64,000 bases of DNA from Anodontia alba (GCA_964016985.1 OZ024828.1:10382610-10446609), one strand, 5' to 3'. Shown: positions 8,984 to 20,003, numbered from the stretch's first letter. The notes: a model not told the origin generated them from the sequence alone. Numbers and translations are program-made.

Positions 8984-11006
8984 CAAGAGGGCCATGATGG
9001 CCTTGGATTGCTCAGCTAAGCTAAGATTAGCTCTGGTGGCCATTTTGTTCAGTGGAGTGGAACCATTTAAGCAATTTTGGTAGAGGGTCACCCAAGGAAC
9101 ATTCCTGTGGAACTATTTTGAAATCCGGCCATTGGCCTAAGAGATGTTGTTTAAAGTTTTTGTCTTTTTTTAGCTTTGGCGGCCATTTTTTTTCAGCAGA
9201 GCAGAACCATTTGAACAATTTTGGTGGAGGGTCACCCAAAGAACATTAATTTTCTGTGAAATTATTTTGAAATCGGGCCATTGGTCTAGGAGGATATGTC
9301 ATTTAAAGGTTTTTTCTATTTTTAGCTTTGGCGACCATTTTGTTCAGTGGAGCAGAACTATTTTAGGAAGTTTTATAGAGAGTCACCTACGGAACATTTC
9401 TATGAAATTATTTTGAAATCGGGCCACTCGCCTAGGAGGAGATCAGATGTCATTTTAAAGGTTTTTCTATTTTCAGCTTTGGCGGCCATTTTATTCAGCG
9501 GAGCAGTACCATTTTAGCAAGTTTGGTAGAGGTTTACCCAAGGAACATTTCTGTGAAATTATTCTAAAATCAGGCTATTGGCCTAGGAGTTGTCATTTAA
9601 AGGTTTTTCTATTTTTAGCTTTGGCAGCCATTTTGTTCAGCAGAGCAAAACCATTTTAGCAATTCTGGCAGAGGGTTACACAAGGAACATTTCTGTGAAA
9701 TGATTTTGAAATCCGGCCACTGGCCTAGGAGGATATGTCATTTAAAGACTTTTCTATTTTTAGCTATGGTGGCCATTTTGCTGAACCATTTTAGCAAGTT
9801 TGGTAGCGGGTCACTCAAGAAACATTTCTGTGAAATTATTTTGAAATCGGGCCATTGGCCTAGGAGGATATGTCTCTTAAAGGTTTTTCTATTTTTAGTT
9901 CTGGCGACCATTTTATTCAGAAGAGCGGAACCATTTTAGCAATTTTGGCAGAGGGTCACCCAAAGAACATTTCTGTGAAATTATTTTGAAATCAGACTAG
10001 TAGCCTAGGAGAAGATGTCGTTAAAAAGTTTTTCTATTTCTTAGCTTTGGTGGCCATTTTGTTCAGCAGAGATTAATCACTTTAGCAATTTTGGTAAGAA
10101 ACATTTCTGTGAAATTTTATTTTGAAATTGGACCATTGGCCTAGGAGGAGATGTCGTTTAAAGGCTTTTCTATTTTTCGCTCTGGCTGCCATTTTGTTCA
10201 GCAGAGCAAAATCATTTTAGCCATTTTGGTAGCGGGTCACCGAAGAAACATTTCTGTGAAATTATTTTGAAATCTGGCTACTGGCCTAGGAGGAAATGTT
10301 GTTTAAAGCTTTTTCTATCTTTAGCTCTGGGGGCCATTTTGTTCAGTGGAGTGGAACCATTTTAGCAATTTTGGTAGAGGGTCACCCAAGGAATATTTCT
10401 GTGAAATTATTTTGAAATCGGGCCACTGGCCTAGGAGATTTTGTATAAAGGTTTATCTATTTTTAGCTCTAGCAGCCATTTTGTTCAACAGAGATAAATC
10501 ATTTTAGCAATTTTGGTAGAGAGTTATCAAAGGAACATTCCTGTGAAATTATTTCAAAATCCATTCACCGGTTTATGAGGCGATGTCATTCAAATAAATT
10601 GTTGACGATGGACAATGCACGACAATTTGTTTGTGTTGAGGTTTTACGGCCCAGTCAACCCAATGGGGTCATGTCGAGCGCGGTCAGTTTACCTAACCAC
10701 ACCTTTACTGGGCAGACTTAGTCCTCTAAGCAGTTAACCAGTATTGTGCACATTCTTTCGCCAGAAACTGACAACTGCCCTTCTTGAATCAGCGGAAGGG
10801 AGAGAATGACCGTAGAAAATATTTCATGATCAATCTCCACGAAAGAATGTTGCCGACCTCTGCGGGGGTTGAACCCGCGACCTCCTGGTCTCCAGTCGGA
10901 CGGCGCATCCAACTGAGCCACCGAGGCCGACAATGCACGACAAACACAGGGCACAGGGTGATCACAATAGCTCACCTTGAGCACTTCGTGCTCAGGTGAG
11001 CTAATT
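8984..11006 (+). mobile_element. Helentron/pearl-like element with 11 tandem units
   Basis: The 5' end is CAAGAGGGCCATGATGGCC (hairpin). It is followed by about 11 direct units of roughly 145 bp, each with CTTTGGCGGCCATTTTGTTC, AACCATTTTAGCAATTTTGG, GAGGGTCACCCAAGGAACAT and TGAAATTATTTTGAAATC. The 3' end is GAGCACTTCGTGCTC (hairpin) and GGTGAGCTAATTA. The closing hairpin and final bases match the element ending at 27937. A SINE has inserted near the 3' end. No protein is encoded, so it would be a non-autonomous element. Helentron-type assignment rests on established descriptions of bivalve pearl elements and is inference. Confidence 0.75.
10626..10928 (-). mobile_element. tRNA-derived SINE with 15-bp target duplication
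   Basis: Read on the minus strand it opens GGCCTCGGTGGCTCAGTTGG (box A) and has GGTTCAACCCC (box B). It then runs through GAAAGAATGTTGCC and ends GGGCCGTAAAACCTCAACAC. The direct repeat GACAATGCACGACAA flanks it at 10611-10625 and 10929-10943, which shows a clean insertion by target-primed reverse transcription into the Helentron-like element. Confidence 0.93.
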
Positions 11007-11341
11007 AAAAAATTGGAATGTTGCCTGCTATAGACTTTGCTTGGCATTTTAAGGGTTAAATCTTGGTTCCAAAGACTATAGACAAAACATTTTTCTCATA
11101 AACCAGCACCTGTTAAAATGCTAACTGATGATCTGTCTAAAATAAGAACTTTTGTCTAATCCAGGTTAATTGTCTTATCATCCATCATCAATCATAGCCA
11201 ATCAAAAATTGCCCTGCTCTTCTGAACCAAATGACCCCAAAGAAGTAATATAGCTTGCCTTCATTTAGACTTTAGCTAGCCATTTTTAAATACTGTATTA
11301 ATCCCAAGAAGAATAGCCCCAAGAGCTTTAATGATGATCAG
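11007..11341. other. No recognised feature
   Basis: AT-rich. GACTTTGCTTGGCATTTTAAGGGTTAA near 11032-11056 is a leftover MITE end of the D type. No exon is supported. Confidence 0.4.
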
Positions 11342-11500
11342 GGCCCAGTTGTTCAAAGCATTGTTAGCTTAATGAGCTTGTTAATAGTCAAAATGTTAAC
11401 TGTTCTAGTAAGTAAAATATCTAATTCACAGGTATTTTTTCTGAAAAAATGTGAGTAACTTTTGCAAATGCAGCCCTTTGTAAAAACTTGGCCATCTTGT
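11342..11500. mobile_element. Family J MITE, left part
   Basis: GGGCCCAGTTGTTCAAAGCATT, a TTAGCTTAATGAGCTTGTTAA stretch and GAAAAAATGTGAGTAACTTTTGC are present. The copy loses homology after the central hairpin. Confidence 0.75.
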
Positions 11501-11697
11501 GCAAAGATCTGTTTCACAAAAGCACAAAATAAAGTAGCCATTATCTCGGCCCCTAAATTTCAATGATTATAAATTTTATGTTTTCCAATTTGAACTTCTG
11601 TTTACACTTACATGCATTTCACCTTCCTAGGTGATTAAAAGAGTTGAAAAACATTTTAAAGCCCACTTTCACCAGTATTGTCACCATTATGTTGTGT

Positions 11698-11800
11698 ACG
11701 GTAAATGTTCTAAAATTTCATACACCATAGTTTCTGACAAAATGACATATGCAAACAGTGCAAACCCAGATCAGACTGCTCCTTCAGTGTTCGGAACTTT
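11698..11800. mobile_element. Family M MITE fragment
   Basis: TACGGTAAATGTTCTAAAATTTC, ACAAAATGACATATGCAAACAG and ACCCAGATCAGACTGCTCC. The core is shared with families A, B and H; the end differs. Confidence 0.65.
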
Positions 11801-11972
11801 GGGACATATCCCGTAATCAAAATAACTGAAACAACTTAAGCCAGTTACAGTTGATATGGAATGTCTTATTCGGTACAAGTTACCTGCAAAATAGATAATT
11901 TCACTGACCAAACTGCCACAATTATTTTGTAGATAGAAACACACAATGCACCTAATGGCTATTAAAAACTTT

Positions 11973-12165
11973 ATAGAGCTCTAGAATAAGTAGCTTTTCT
12001 TTTGAGCATAAAGTGGTATTTTTCTTCCTTCTCCATGGAAACATATTTGGTGGTACTCATTAGAAGTGTCTGATGTAGATGCTTCCAACGAGCAGCCACA
12101 ACATGTTTTTGTGCAGAAATGAGAAAAAGTATTTCATATGGATAACCATCTTATCTAGAGCTCTG
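11973..12165. mobile_element. Family F MITE
   Basis: Ends AGAGCTCTAGAATAAG and CTTATCTAGAGCTCTG; centre GGTGGTACTCATTAGAAGTG with a damaged right arm. Confidence 0.7.
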
Positions 12166-12170
12166 TTTCA

Positions 12171-12360
12171 TTAACCCTTGTCATGCTGAATGAATTAAGA
12201 TGCCACACCCACTTCTAATTTTCAGCCAATCAGATAACTTGATCCAGGTTATTAATACAAATTCACAAAATGAACAACAAACAGTGCAGATCCAGATCAG
12301 TTGGCTTCTTTAAGCCAACTGATCTGGATCTACACTATGCAAAGGCAGGGCCAGCGTTAA
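12171..12360 (-). mobile_element. Family A MITE, shortened right end
   Basis: TTAACCCTTGTCATGCTGAA at the left and GGGCCAGCGTTAA at the right. About 25 bp near the right terminus are missing. Confidence 0.88.
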
Positions 12361-12601
12361 CTATGGTAAGTTCAAATGACTACCAACAAAGAGATCCTTT
12401 TCAAGTTTGGCACCGAAAAATAACATTTTATCAATTAAACAGTAGGGAGCTGCATGTTTTCTTTGATCTTTCGATAATTATATGTGCAACATCAAAAAGA
12501 TCCCTTTAAACAGGCCCCCCTCCCCACAGTTGTAGATAAGACAATGTTGTCTTTAATCTCTTTTATTTCAATGGAGTCAGGTTTTTTATATTAGATCTGT
12601 T

Positions 12602-12831
12602 TTAACCCTTAAAGTGCTAATCACAACTGCAGCGGACAACATTTTGAATATTCTTTTTGTTTTGTTTTTTTTGTTTTATTTTTTGGAGAAAATAAGACTT
12701 AACATTTCATGTGAATTGTCTGCCAAGCAAATGATTCACATGAAATACCAAGTCATATTTTGTCTAACAAAATAATAATGAAAAAATGAGTAAGTCATCC
12801 ACTACAATTCTCCTAAGGTCTTAGGAGTTAA
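12602..12831. mobile_element. Family D MITE
   Basis: TTAACCCTTAAAGTGCTAATC to GTCTTAGGAGTTAA, with stem GAAAATAAGACTTAACATTTC and hairpin GTCTGCCAAGCAAATGATTC. A short family C-like piece (TTTCAGCAGACGACAATC) follows at 12852. Confidence 0.8.
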
Positions 12832-12921
12832 TGCTTAGCACTCTCATCATAATTTCAGCAGACGACAATCTACTGCTCCTGAAAAATTTCACCTGCTCAC
12901 CTACCGTGCTTTGTAACTAGA

Positions 12922-13125
12922 TTAACCCTAAACAAGTGCCATTCAAAATTGTAGCAGACGACATTTTAAAACGTGCGTTTTATTTTTTGTTTTTTTCTGA
13001 GGAACTAAGGCTTCAAATTTCATCTGAATTGTCTGCCTAGCAGACTTGACATGTCAAACCTTATTTTCTCAGAAAAAAAAAAATGAATGTTGTCTGCCAC
13101 TGTTGAGACTGTGTTCAAGGGTTAA
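12922..13125. mobile_element. Family D MITE
   Basis: TTAACCCTAAACAAGTGCC to GTGTTCAAGGGTTAA; hairpin GAATTGTCTGCCTAGCAGAC. Confidence 0.8.
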
Positions 13126-13295
13126 TCCCTAAGGGGACATAATTATGTACAGCACAGACCCCAGATCAGGCAGCACATAAGTGCAGTCTCCACTGGGCTT
13201 TTGCTGTTTACTGACATACAGGATAACTGTATTTACCCTAAATATTTGGACACATATAAACAAAAAAGAGATTAACACTTACCACCATAAAAAGT

Positions 13296-13707
13296 TTAAC
13301 ACTTACCTGGCTATGGGCAGATTCAGCAAACAAGAAATTGATGATATTTTTCTTATTTTTCCTAGAAAATAAGATCTGACACTTTATGCAAATTGTCTCC
13401 TTTTGAGACAATTTGCATGAATTGTAAAATCCTATTTTCTAGGAAAAATAAGAAAACATACACTCAAACCTGTGTTAAAATTATGGGAAAAATACCCAAA
13501 CCTGTGTTAAACCTATGGGAAAACCAAAAAGCGGCTGCTTAAGACAGGTGCTTGCTTAATAAAGGAAAATTTCCACATCTTTATCTTTAATGGGATCTGT
13601 GATAGTGGCCTTTTAAAAAAGGTGATTGCTTAATACAGGTGGTTTTAAGTTTGACTGTATTTTATAATCTTGTCTGTTGAAATTTTTGCCCAGCATGCAG
13701 TGTTAAT
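13296..13707. mobile_element. Family C MITE split by a nested insertion
   Basis: The left part runs TTAACACTTACCTGGCTATGG to TTTTCTAGGAAAAATAAGAA with an intact GTCTCC/GAGACAATTTGCATG hairpin. The right end GTTGAAATTTTTGCCCAGC resumes after the inserted element at 13461-13657. Confidence 0.8.
13461..13657. mobile_element. Nested MITE with CAGTCAAAC-type ends
   Basis: CACTCAAACCTGTGTTAA on the left mirrors CTTAATACAGGTGG...AAGTTTGACTG on the right. TA lies on both sides (13459-13460 and 13658-13659). The TA duplication points to Tc1/mariner-type mobilisation. Confidence 0.75.
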
Positions 13708-14039
13708 ATATGTCCCAATATTTAGGGTAAATTAAAATATCATACTTGTCCTAAATTTTAAACACGACCACTTAACTACCTGTTGATGTGTCTTAAAAAC
13801 TAGAGAATGCATTGCAAACATCGTAGACCCTGGTCAGAAGCCACATTCAAATACTTCAAGTAAATATGGTAGATTCAATGATTCTATCAATATTCCAAGT
13901 TTCATCTAGTTATCTTCAATACGTTTTGAGATATGTAATGGAAAAGAAAATTCAGGGGAGAAAATTCTGTAAATTTGCAAAGTAGAGTCATGGTTCTTGT
14001 AAAATAACATCCTCTTCATGACCTCTATCTATACTCCAT

Positions 14040-14665
14040 GCAAGTTCTGGTATAAGATAGTTCACCTATAAGATGACTTGGATATAAAATGGTTCAGCTA
14101 TAAGACGGTTCAAATATAAGACCATTCAGATGTAAGACATTTTGGATACAAGATGGTTCTGTTATAAGATGGTTCAGATATAAGACTATTCAAATATAAG
14201 ACAGTTCTGATGTAAGAAGGTTTTGGCTACAAGATGATTCAGATATAAGATGTATTGGCTATAAGACAGTTTGGATATAAGACAGTTTCATATATAAGAT
14301 GTATTGGCTATAGGACAGTTTGGATATAAGACAGTTTCATATATAAGATGTATTGGCTATAAGACAGTTTGGATACAAGACAGTTTCATATATAAGATGT
14401 ATTGGCTATAGGACAGTTTGGATATAAGACAGTTTCATATATAAGATGTATTGGCTATAAGACAGTTTGGATATAAGACAGTTTCATATATAAGATGTAT
14501 TGGCTATAAGACAGTTTGGATATAAGACAGTTTCATATATAAGATGTATTGGCTATAAGACAGTTTGGATATAAGACAGTTTCATATATAAGATGATCTG
14601 GATCATGGTTTTGGATATAAGGCGTTTCTGATATAAGTCACTTTCACATATAAGAGGGTTCTGAT
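14040..14665 (+). repeat. Minisatellite built from TATAAGA motifs, 49-bp higher-order unit
   Basis: The outer parts are degenerate repeats of about 12-16 bp (ATATAAGATGGTTC). The middle (about 14250-14590) holds seven copies of a 49-bp unit containing GATGTATTGGCTATAAGACA, GTTTGGATATAAGACAGTTTC and ATAT. Phase is almost perfect from copy to copy. Confidence 0.93.
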
Positions 14666-14751
14666 ATGTTATTTCAGTAATTTTTTAGACATACTCCATG
14701 AATGCTGTATGACAGATAGATGAACTGACTGATGGATGGATGAAGCAGACT

Positions 14752-15181
14752 TAACTCTTGTCCTTCTGAACCTAGACTGGCTCCAGTCGTTCCTGCATTG
14801 TTTTTCTCATTTTTTTACTTTCTGTAGCTGTATTTGTATCTTTAATCCCTTTTCACTGTTTTACTACTATCTTTTCCACTAAGGGACATAACTTATCAAA
14901 TCATTATAAGCTGTACTAGATTGTATACCTTTGAAAAGAAAAGAGAAAATGACAGAAAAGATTGAGTCTGGAGACAGAATACACTGAACCTGTATATGGT
15001 CTACCTTTGCAAAGAGTGTAGATCCAGATCAGTTGGCTTCTGAAAAAGCCAACTGATCTGGATCTGCACTGTTATCCATTTAGTTTTTAAGTTTGTATCA
15101 ACAACTTTGATAAGGTAAAGTAAATGGCTGAAAATTAGAAGTGGGTGTGGCATCTTTATTTATTCAGCGTGACAAGGGTTA
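14752..15181 (+). mobile_element. Family A MITE interrupted by family I MITE
   Basis: TTAACTCTTGTCCTTCTGAACC begins the copy, which resumes with GAACCTGTATATGGTCTACC and ends ATTCAGCGTGACAAGGGTTAA. About 200 bp in between belong to another element. Confidence 0.75.
14773..14975. mobile_element. Diverged family I MITE nested in family A copy
   Basis: AGACTGGCTCCAGTC on the left and GAGTCTGGAGACAG on the right. The interior differs from the usual family I core. Confidence 0.6.
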
Positions 15182-15238
15182 AAAGTGCTCACCTTCCAGA
15201 CAGCAAAAAAATATTTCTATCAGTTTTCTGCCAGTATT

Positions 15239-15455
15239 TTAACCCTTGTCCTGCTGAACCTGGATATACTCTGCCTTTACAAATAGTGTAGATCCAGATC
15301 AGTTGGCTTCTGAAGAAGCCAACTGATCTGGATCTGCACTGTTTGTCATTCAGTAAGTGATTTTGCATCAACAACCTGGATCAAGTAATCTGATTGGATG
15401 AAAATTAGAAGTGGGGGGTGGGGCATCTTAATTTATTCAGCATGACAAGGGTTAA
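15239..15455 (+). mobile_element. Family A MITE, full length
   Basis: TTAACCCTTGTCCTGCTGAA to TTCAGCATGACAAGGGTTAA, with GATCCAGATCAGTTGGCTTC hairpin intact. Confidence 0.92.
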
Positions 15456-15514
15456 TTCAGCAGATTAAGGGTCAACAGTACCCAATGTCAAGAGATCTAG
15501 ATATAGCCCAGTGT

Positions 15515-15685
15515 TTTCAATCAAAAAACTTCTTTTTGAACATATTTATTGTGGAAACTCATTAGAAGCACCTTGTCATTGAGGTGCTTCTATTGAGAAC
15601 CCACAACATATATTTTCATGGAGAAAATTAAAAAAAAAAAGAAAAATATCTAGATAGTCCATAGCTCAAGATAAGGCACTCTTGC
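15515..15685. mobile_element. Family F MITE
   Basis: AAACTCATTAGAAGCACC and GGTGCTTCTATTGAGAACCC form the hairpin. The end is ATAGCTCAAGATAAGGCAC. Confidence 0.75.
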
Positions 15686-15704
15686 CAACCAAAAAGTACT
15701 ATCG

Positions 15705-16190
15705 TATTTACCCTAAGTATTGGGACACCTTCCCTCCATGCCATACTTGTCCTAAAATTTCATTATGAAAACACACCTATTCAAATATACTGAAAATTTT
15801 ACCACCAAAAAACTGACAGTTTTCAGATAAAAAGTTCTGATATTTTTTCAGATTTCTCTAAAAGCAATGATTGTGGGTACTTGTTAGAACCACCTCAATG
15901 AGGCAGTTCTAATGAGTGCCCACAATCTATGTTTTTGAGCAGGAATTTGAAAAATAATGTATACCTCTGCAAACCCCAGTTGTACTATATAAAAGTGAGG
16001 TTTAAGGGGTCAACATTATATAGGTATGTTTTTGTGATGTGAACAAGTCCATTTTGCTATCTATTGATGTTCAAAAAAAAACCTGGATGGATGGCAAACA
16101 GTATAGATCCTGATTCTGTGGCATCTTATCTGGGTCTACATTGTTTGCTTAACCTGTCTGTCCCAATCCGTAGGGTAATTACAGTAATAT
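15705..16190. mobile_element. Family H MITE with family E element inside
   Basis: TTTACCCTAAGTATTGGGACA at the left and CTGTCTGTCCCAATCCGTAGG at the right. The copy is split at about 15770-16040 by a complete family E element. Confidence 0.75.
15770..16040. mobile_element. Family E MITE nested in family H
   Basis: Ends CATTATGAAAACACACCTATTC and TAGGTATGTTTTTGTGATG mirror each other. The hairpin is TGTGGGTACTTGTTAGAACC with GTTCTAATGAGTGCCCACA. Confidence 0.85.
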
Positions 16191-16194
16191 TTTT

Positions 16195-16310
16195 CCTAAC
16201 ATAATTTCATGTGGAATTCACTAATGAGTATCCATAACATATTTTTCATGGAAAAATAAGAAAAATACTTCATGGATAACCCCTCTTATCTTGAGCTATG
16301 AATACAACTC
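16195..16310. mobile_element. Family F MITE, compact
   Basis: ATATTTTTCCTAACATAATTTC, AATGAGTATCCATAACATA and TCTTATCTTGAGCTATG; half of the hairpin is missing. Confidence 0.6.
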
Positions 16311-16795
16311 TAATCGAGAGCTCTGAATGAATAGGCTGGATTAAATTGAAATTTTAACCCTTCAAGTGTACAAACATTACCTAACAGAAGCTCCCAACTT
16401 GTGAAACCCCTACTGTTTACAAAATTACCTTACTAATTTAAAACCCATTCCCTCAAGCACTTCAAAAGAGACAGATAAACAGACCCCTTATCCCTAGGGC
16501 CTCAAGATACACCATGCACCTAATTGTTTTATCTATAAAGCCTCCATTAATTTCTAATTTTCTATCAGAATGCTCTGAAATAAAAAGAAATTACCTCCCT
16601 TACTGGTGGCATTTCAGTTACATTATAGCCCCAGATAATGGGTTTTCAAATGACAATTCTGGTTAATTCTGCGCCAAAGCTTGGAGAAATTGCCCTGATA
16701 TTTGCTGCAAAAATAACAAAAAAATTATCCTGAATTGTCATCATAATAATTTATTTTATCTACGGAGAATGGACACACTTGGTAGATTTTCTAAC
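16311..16795. other. No recognised feature
   Basis: Mostly unique-looking sequence. GGGAGGTAATTTC (minus strand, about 16591-16603) mimics a splice donor, but no open frame reaches it. Confidence 0.4.
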
Positions 16796-16980
16796 ATTTT
16801 ATAAAGGGAGCCAACTTTTGTGGCTGTCTGTAACCTTCCCATCACAGCAATCCCTTCCAAAAAGGGTTTACTCTTAAAGAAAACAATCTGCTCCCATTGG
16901 GAGCTAATTCTTTTCTTTCAGTGTAGACTGCTTATCAGGAGGGAGGCAAAAATAATTTTAACACAGTTGCCTCCCCTGAC
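16796..16980. mobile_element. Family K repeat
   Basis: AAAGGGAGCCAACTTTTGTGG, TTCCAAAAAGGGTTTACTC and CTGCTTATCAGGAGGGAGGC match other K copies in order. Confidence 0.5.
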
Positions 16981-17438
16981 AAAAAACAAATAAACAAGAC
17001 AAAAACATTAATCAGAATACACAGCTTATCTAGGGTCATGTCAATCTGTCCAAATGTAAGTAACTTGTAGATGATTCTGAAAATGATTAAAGTTCCATTA
17101 TCAAGCTAGTATCTACAAGGAGATAGAGTGAAAATAAACAAGGCTTAATCAGCATCAATATGATGAGTGAAAATTGAGACACTTGCCTCTGCTAGTTCCA
17201 CTGATATAAAACAGCTGCTCTTTTAGAAACTGGTAGGGGATACTCTTATTATCAGTTCAGAGGCCAAAAACAACTAGTTTCTTTGTTCTTTTTGTACATC
17301 CTACCTCTTCCTATCCCCTGCCTTTGATATAAAAAATACATCCTACAATAGCCAATGATACTGTAAGCAGACAGAGAAGGTCCTGATCAGATTGTGTGAA
17401 TGTGTGCAGTCTGATAAGTGCCTTCACTCTTCACATTA
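16981..17438. other. No gene; family P core near right end
   Basis: At 17368-17435 GTAAGCAGACAGAGAAGGTCC and a CAGTCTGATAAGTGCCTTC mirror resemble the hairpin at 44486-44570. The rest is unassigned. Confidence 0.4.
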
Positions 17439-17622
17439 GACTGGCTGCAGTCTCCAGTGACTAAATATTATTTTCTTATAATCCTGTTTGATAGGCCACT
17501 AAAATGAAACCAAAATAATATCATGACTATAAAGGCTCTTTATAGCATTTCATATCAGTGGATTATCAAATGGGATTATCAAGAAAAAAGTAGTCACTGG
17601 AGACTGGAGCCAGTCTATCTTC
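17439..17622. mobile_element. Family I MITE
   Basis: GACTGGCTGCAGTCTCCAGTGAC and GTCACTGGAGACTGGAGCCAGTC are near-perfect inverted ends. The central hairpin is shortened to GACTATAAAGGCTCTTTATAG. Confidence 0.88.
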
Positions 17623-18036
17623 ACTAATGGCACATTTTCACATAGGACAGTCCAAATCTATTCAAATGTATTCAAAGTATATTTATATGGGGTACTTGGA
17701 AAAATCATTAAAGGAGTTCTTCCTTAAGCCAAGAAAAATGATCCTCATCTTTCGTTTTGTTCCGTAAAATACATATAAAAACATATCTTGATCAAATATC
17801 CAGCTCAATGAAAATCAGAATACCATATTCGCTTTAATTACTGCACTGTGCATTTAAGTTTATTTCAAAATCACCAGAAAAACTTGTAGTAACATATCCT
17901 CCTAATACTGGTACACTTTAAACAAAGACCAGCAGAGAACTTCATGAGGGGCGTATGATTTAATGATACTTATGCAATATTTTTCTCACTTTCTTTATAA
18001 AAGTATATGTTGTTGGTACTCATTTGAGAAATACTC
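17623..18036. other. No recognised feature
   Basis: AT-rich. A family F fragment (TGTTGGTACTCATTTGAG) lies at about 18009-18029. Confidence 0.4.
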
Positions 18037-18314
18037 ATCACAAAAACATGCCTATATAATTTTGACCCCCTTAAACCCCACTTTTATATAGTAAAACTGG
18101 GGTTTACAGGGGCATACATTATTTTTGTTATTTCTGCAAAAAAACATAGATTGTGGGTACTCGTTAGAACCGCCTCGATGAGGGGGTTCTAATGAGTACC
18201 CACAATCTATGTTTTGAGCAGAAATATGAAAAATATCAAAATTTTTTATCTGAAAAATTGCCATTTTTTGGTGATAAAATTTTCAGTGTATTTGAACAGG
18301 CGTGTTTTCATAAT
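18037..18314. mobile_element. Family E MITE, full length
   Basis: CATCACAAAAACATGCCTATAT and GAACAGGCGTGTTTTCATAATG ends. The hairpin GTGGGTACTCGTTAGAACC/GGTTCTAATGAGTACCCAC is nearly perfect, with GCCTCGATGAGGGG at the loop. Confidence 0.88.
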
Positions 18315-18990
18315 GAGATAAAAGTACACTGGCTGTAATCTAAAGACTACTAAACTGCTTGATTGTACGCTTACAGGAGCATGTGCGGTAATTAGGTCCA
18401 ATACAGTTATATGATCAATCGGAGAGAAAAAAATATCCAGAGAGAAAAACTATAAGAAGAAGATCTAAGGAAAATTCACCCCTCCTATAGAACAAATAAA
18501 CTGAGGTCAATGATTTCTATCTTTTCAAAACAAGTCAAACATTCCATGGAAAAACCTGTTCTTAGAATCACATGATTTCAATCAAAACACAACCAAAAAT
18601 GCAACAGATTATGGTAAATGACTTAAAATTTCATGAACTTAAGTTTCTGAAAAAAAAAAAAATGGCATATGCAAAGTGTGCAGACCCAGATCAGACTGCT
18701 CCTAAGAAGCAATTCCATTATGGATTTTAAGAAACAGCTGCATAAAAAGGAAATAGACAAGTATTTTTTTTCTGTAATGTAGGTTACAGGTCTATACATA
18801 AGTCACAGTGTTCTGCTTATGGTACAACAAATGTATCCATACACAAAATCAACAGATGTATCCATACACCAAATTTTATCAGCACTACAGGAGAAATACC
18901 ATCGGTATTTTTTTTCTGTAATATATAATATAAAGCAGGGATCACCTTGTCAGTAACATTAACCTACTTTTTGTAGGCAATATAAAAACT
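18315..18990. other. No gene; family M fragment
   Basis: At about 18617-18712 ACTTAAAATTTCATGAAC leads into GGCATATGCAAAGTGTGCAGACC and ATCAGACTGCTCC. An 18-bp ATGTATCCATACAC direct repeat occurs at 18831 and 18856. No exon is supported. Confidence 0.4.
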
Positions 18991-19790
18991 TCTCTAAATG
19001 TTCCATACTCAGAAACTTAAATCACTTTCGGCACTGCTTCGCCTCCAGACCAAAACTAGGTCACACGAGAGCTGTGCATGTAAGACTGCCGTTTCACCAC
19101 GCAGTCCGCGCAAGATTAAAAGCTCACATCTTTCGGCCGCCCGTCAAAATTCAGTAACTTACAGGCTGTTTTGTCCAATTATTACAATATAATACAGTAA
19201 AACATATCTGTTTGGCCTAAGAGTGGGAAAGAAATAATAATCGTCATTTTATATAACATTATGAGATTCCTTGTTTGTGGTCCCAAGATCGAACTGTGAA
19301 AAACCAGGTTTCTCATACGTTGTAATGGTTAACCCTTAAGGAGCTAATCACAACTGTATCAGATGACATTTTTTTGCACACAGGTCCGGGCAAGGTGAAC
19401 CAGTTAGGAATTCTAACTAGTCACCGTTCAGAAGACAATAAGGAAGACAGTCAAAACTTAGAACTTCTCTGCACGGCGCCTCCGCCTAAACCAGACCTTG
19501 CACCATCGCTTCTAATTACCTCCTTTTGCTACTCCTGGCATCTTCGACTATCGCAAGGATGACTGACGAAAACTTCACAGACGATTGACGACGTACAGAC
19601 GCGGGTGTAGGGGTTTTGCCTGTTATAGTTTCATACCCTGGGACCCCCTGCACCTAAGAGACTTAACTGAAACAACAACAACAACCATACTCAGAAGCCA
19701 AACAGGTTGCACCGAGATTTGGAGTGGAAACATTTTAACTAAGGTTGGCTGTCGACTTGGGCTATACAAAACAGGAGATATAACACATAA
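18991..19790. other. GC-richer block split by the 204-bp duplicate
   Basis: 18991-19170 and 19376-19790 are visibly richer in CpG than their surroundings. They contain ACGCAGTCCGCGCAAG, CACGGCGCCTCCGCC and GGGACCCCCTGCACC. An (ACA)n run follows at 19673. They look like one transcript- or retroelement-derived sequence interrupted by the duplicated segment. No protein family is recognisable. Confidence 0.4.
19171..19375 (+). repeat. Second copy of the 204-bp duplicated segment
   Basis: Matches 8590-8793. The right border falls in the poly-T of a family D end (TTAACCCTTAAGGAGCTAATC at 19329). Confidence 0.9.
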
Positions 19791-20003
19791 ATATATATAC
19801 TTTTTTGTAATATACATGTAGTCAACAATCAACGAGATCTATCAATCTTGAGGCATGTATGTGATACTCTATCTTCACAAGGTGAAGTAGACACTTTTCC
19901 AAATCACCTCAATGAGAACCATTAGAAGTACCTCATCAAGGCAATTCTAGTTTCACCCATAAGATACATTCTTGTGCAAAAAAAAAAAAAAAAATATAAT
20001 ATA

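Noticed and set aside
10850..10930. tRNA gene
   Set aside because: Box A and box B are present, but it is the head of a SINE with target duplication and tail; the same holds at 32640, 35300, 49200 and 53320.
10718..11047. 109-codon frame and the similar one at 49014-49319
   Set aside because: Both are read-through of the SINE body; the similarity is repeat homology.
14040..14665. CRISPR-like array
   Set aside because: Units are contiguous without unique spacers, and the genome is eukaryotic.
16591..16630. Minus-strand donor GGGAGGTAATTTC as an exon end
   Set aside because: No adequate open frame or acceptor upstream; the motif resembles the AAGGGAG stretches of the K repeats.
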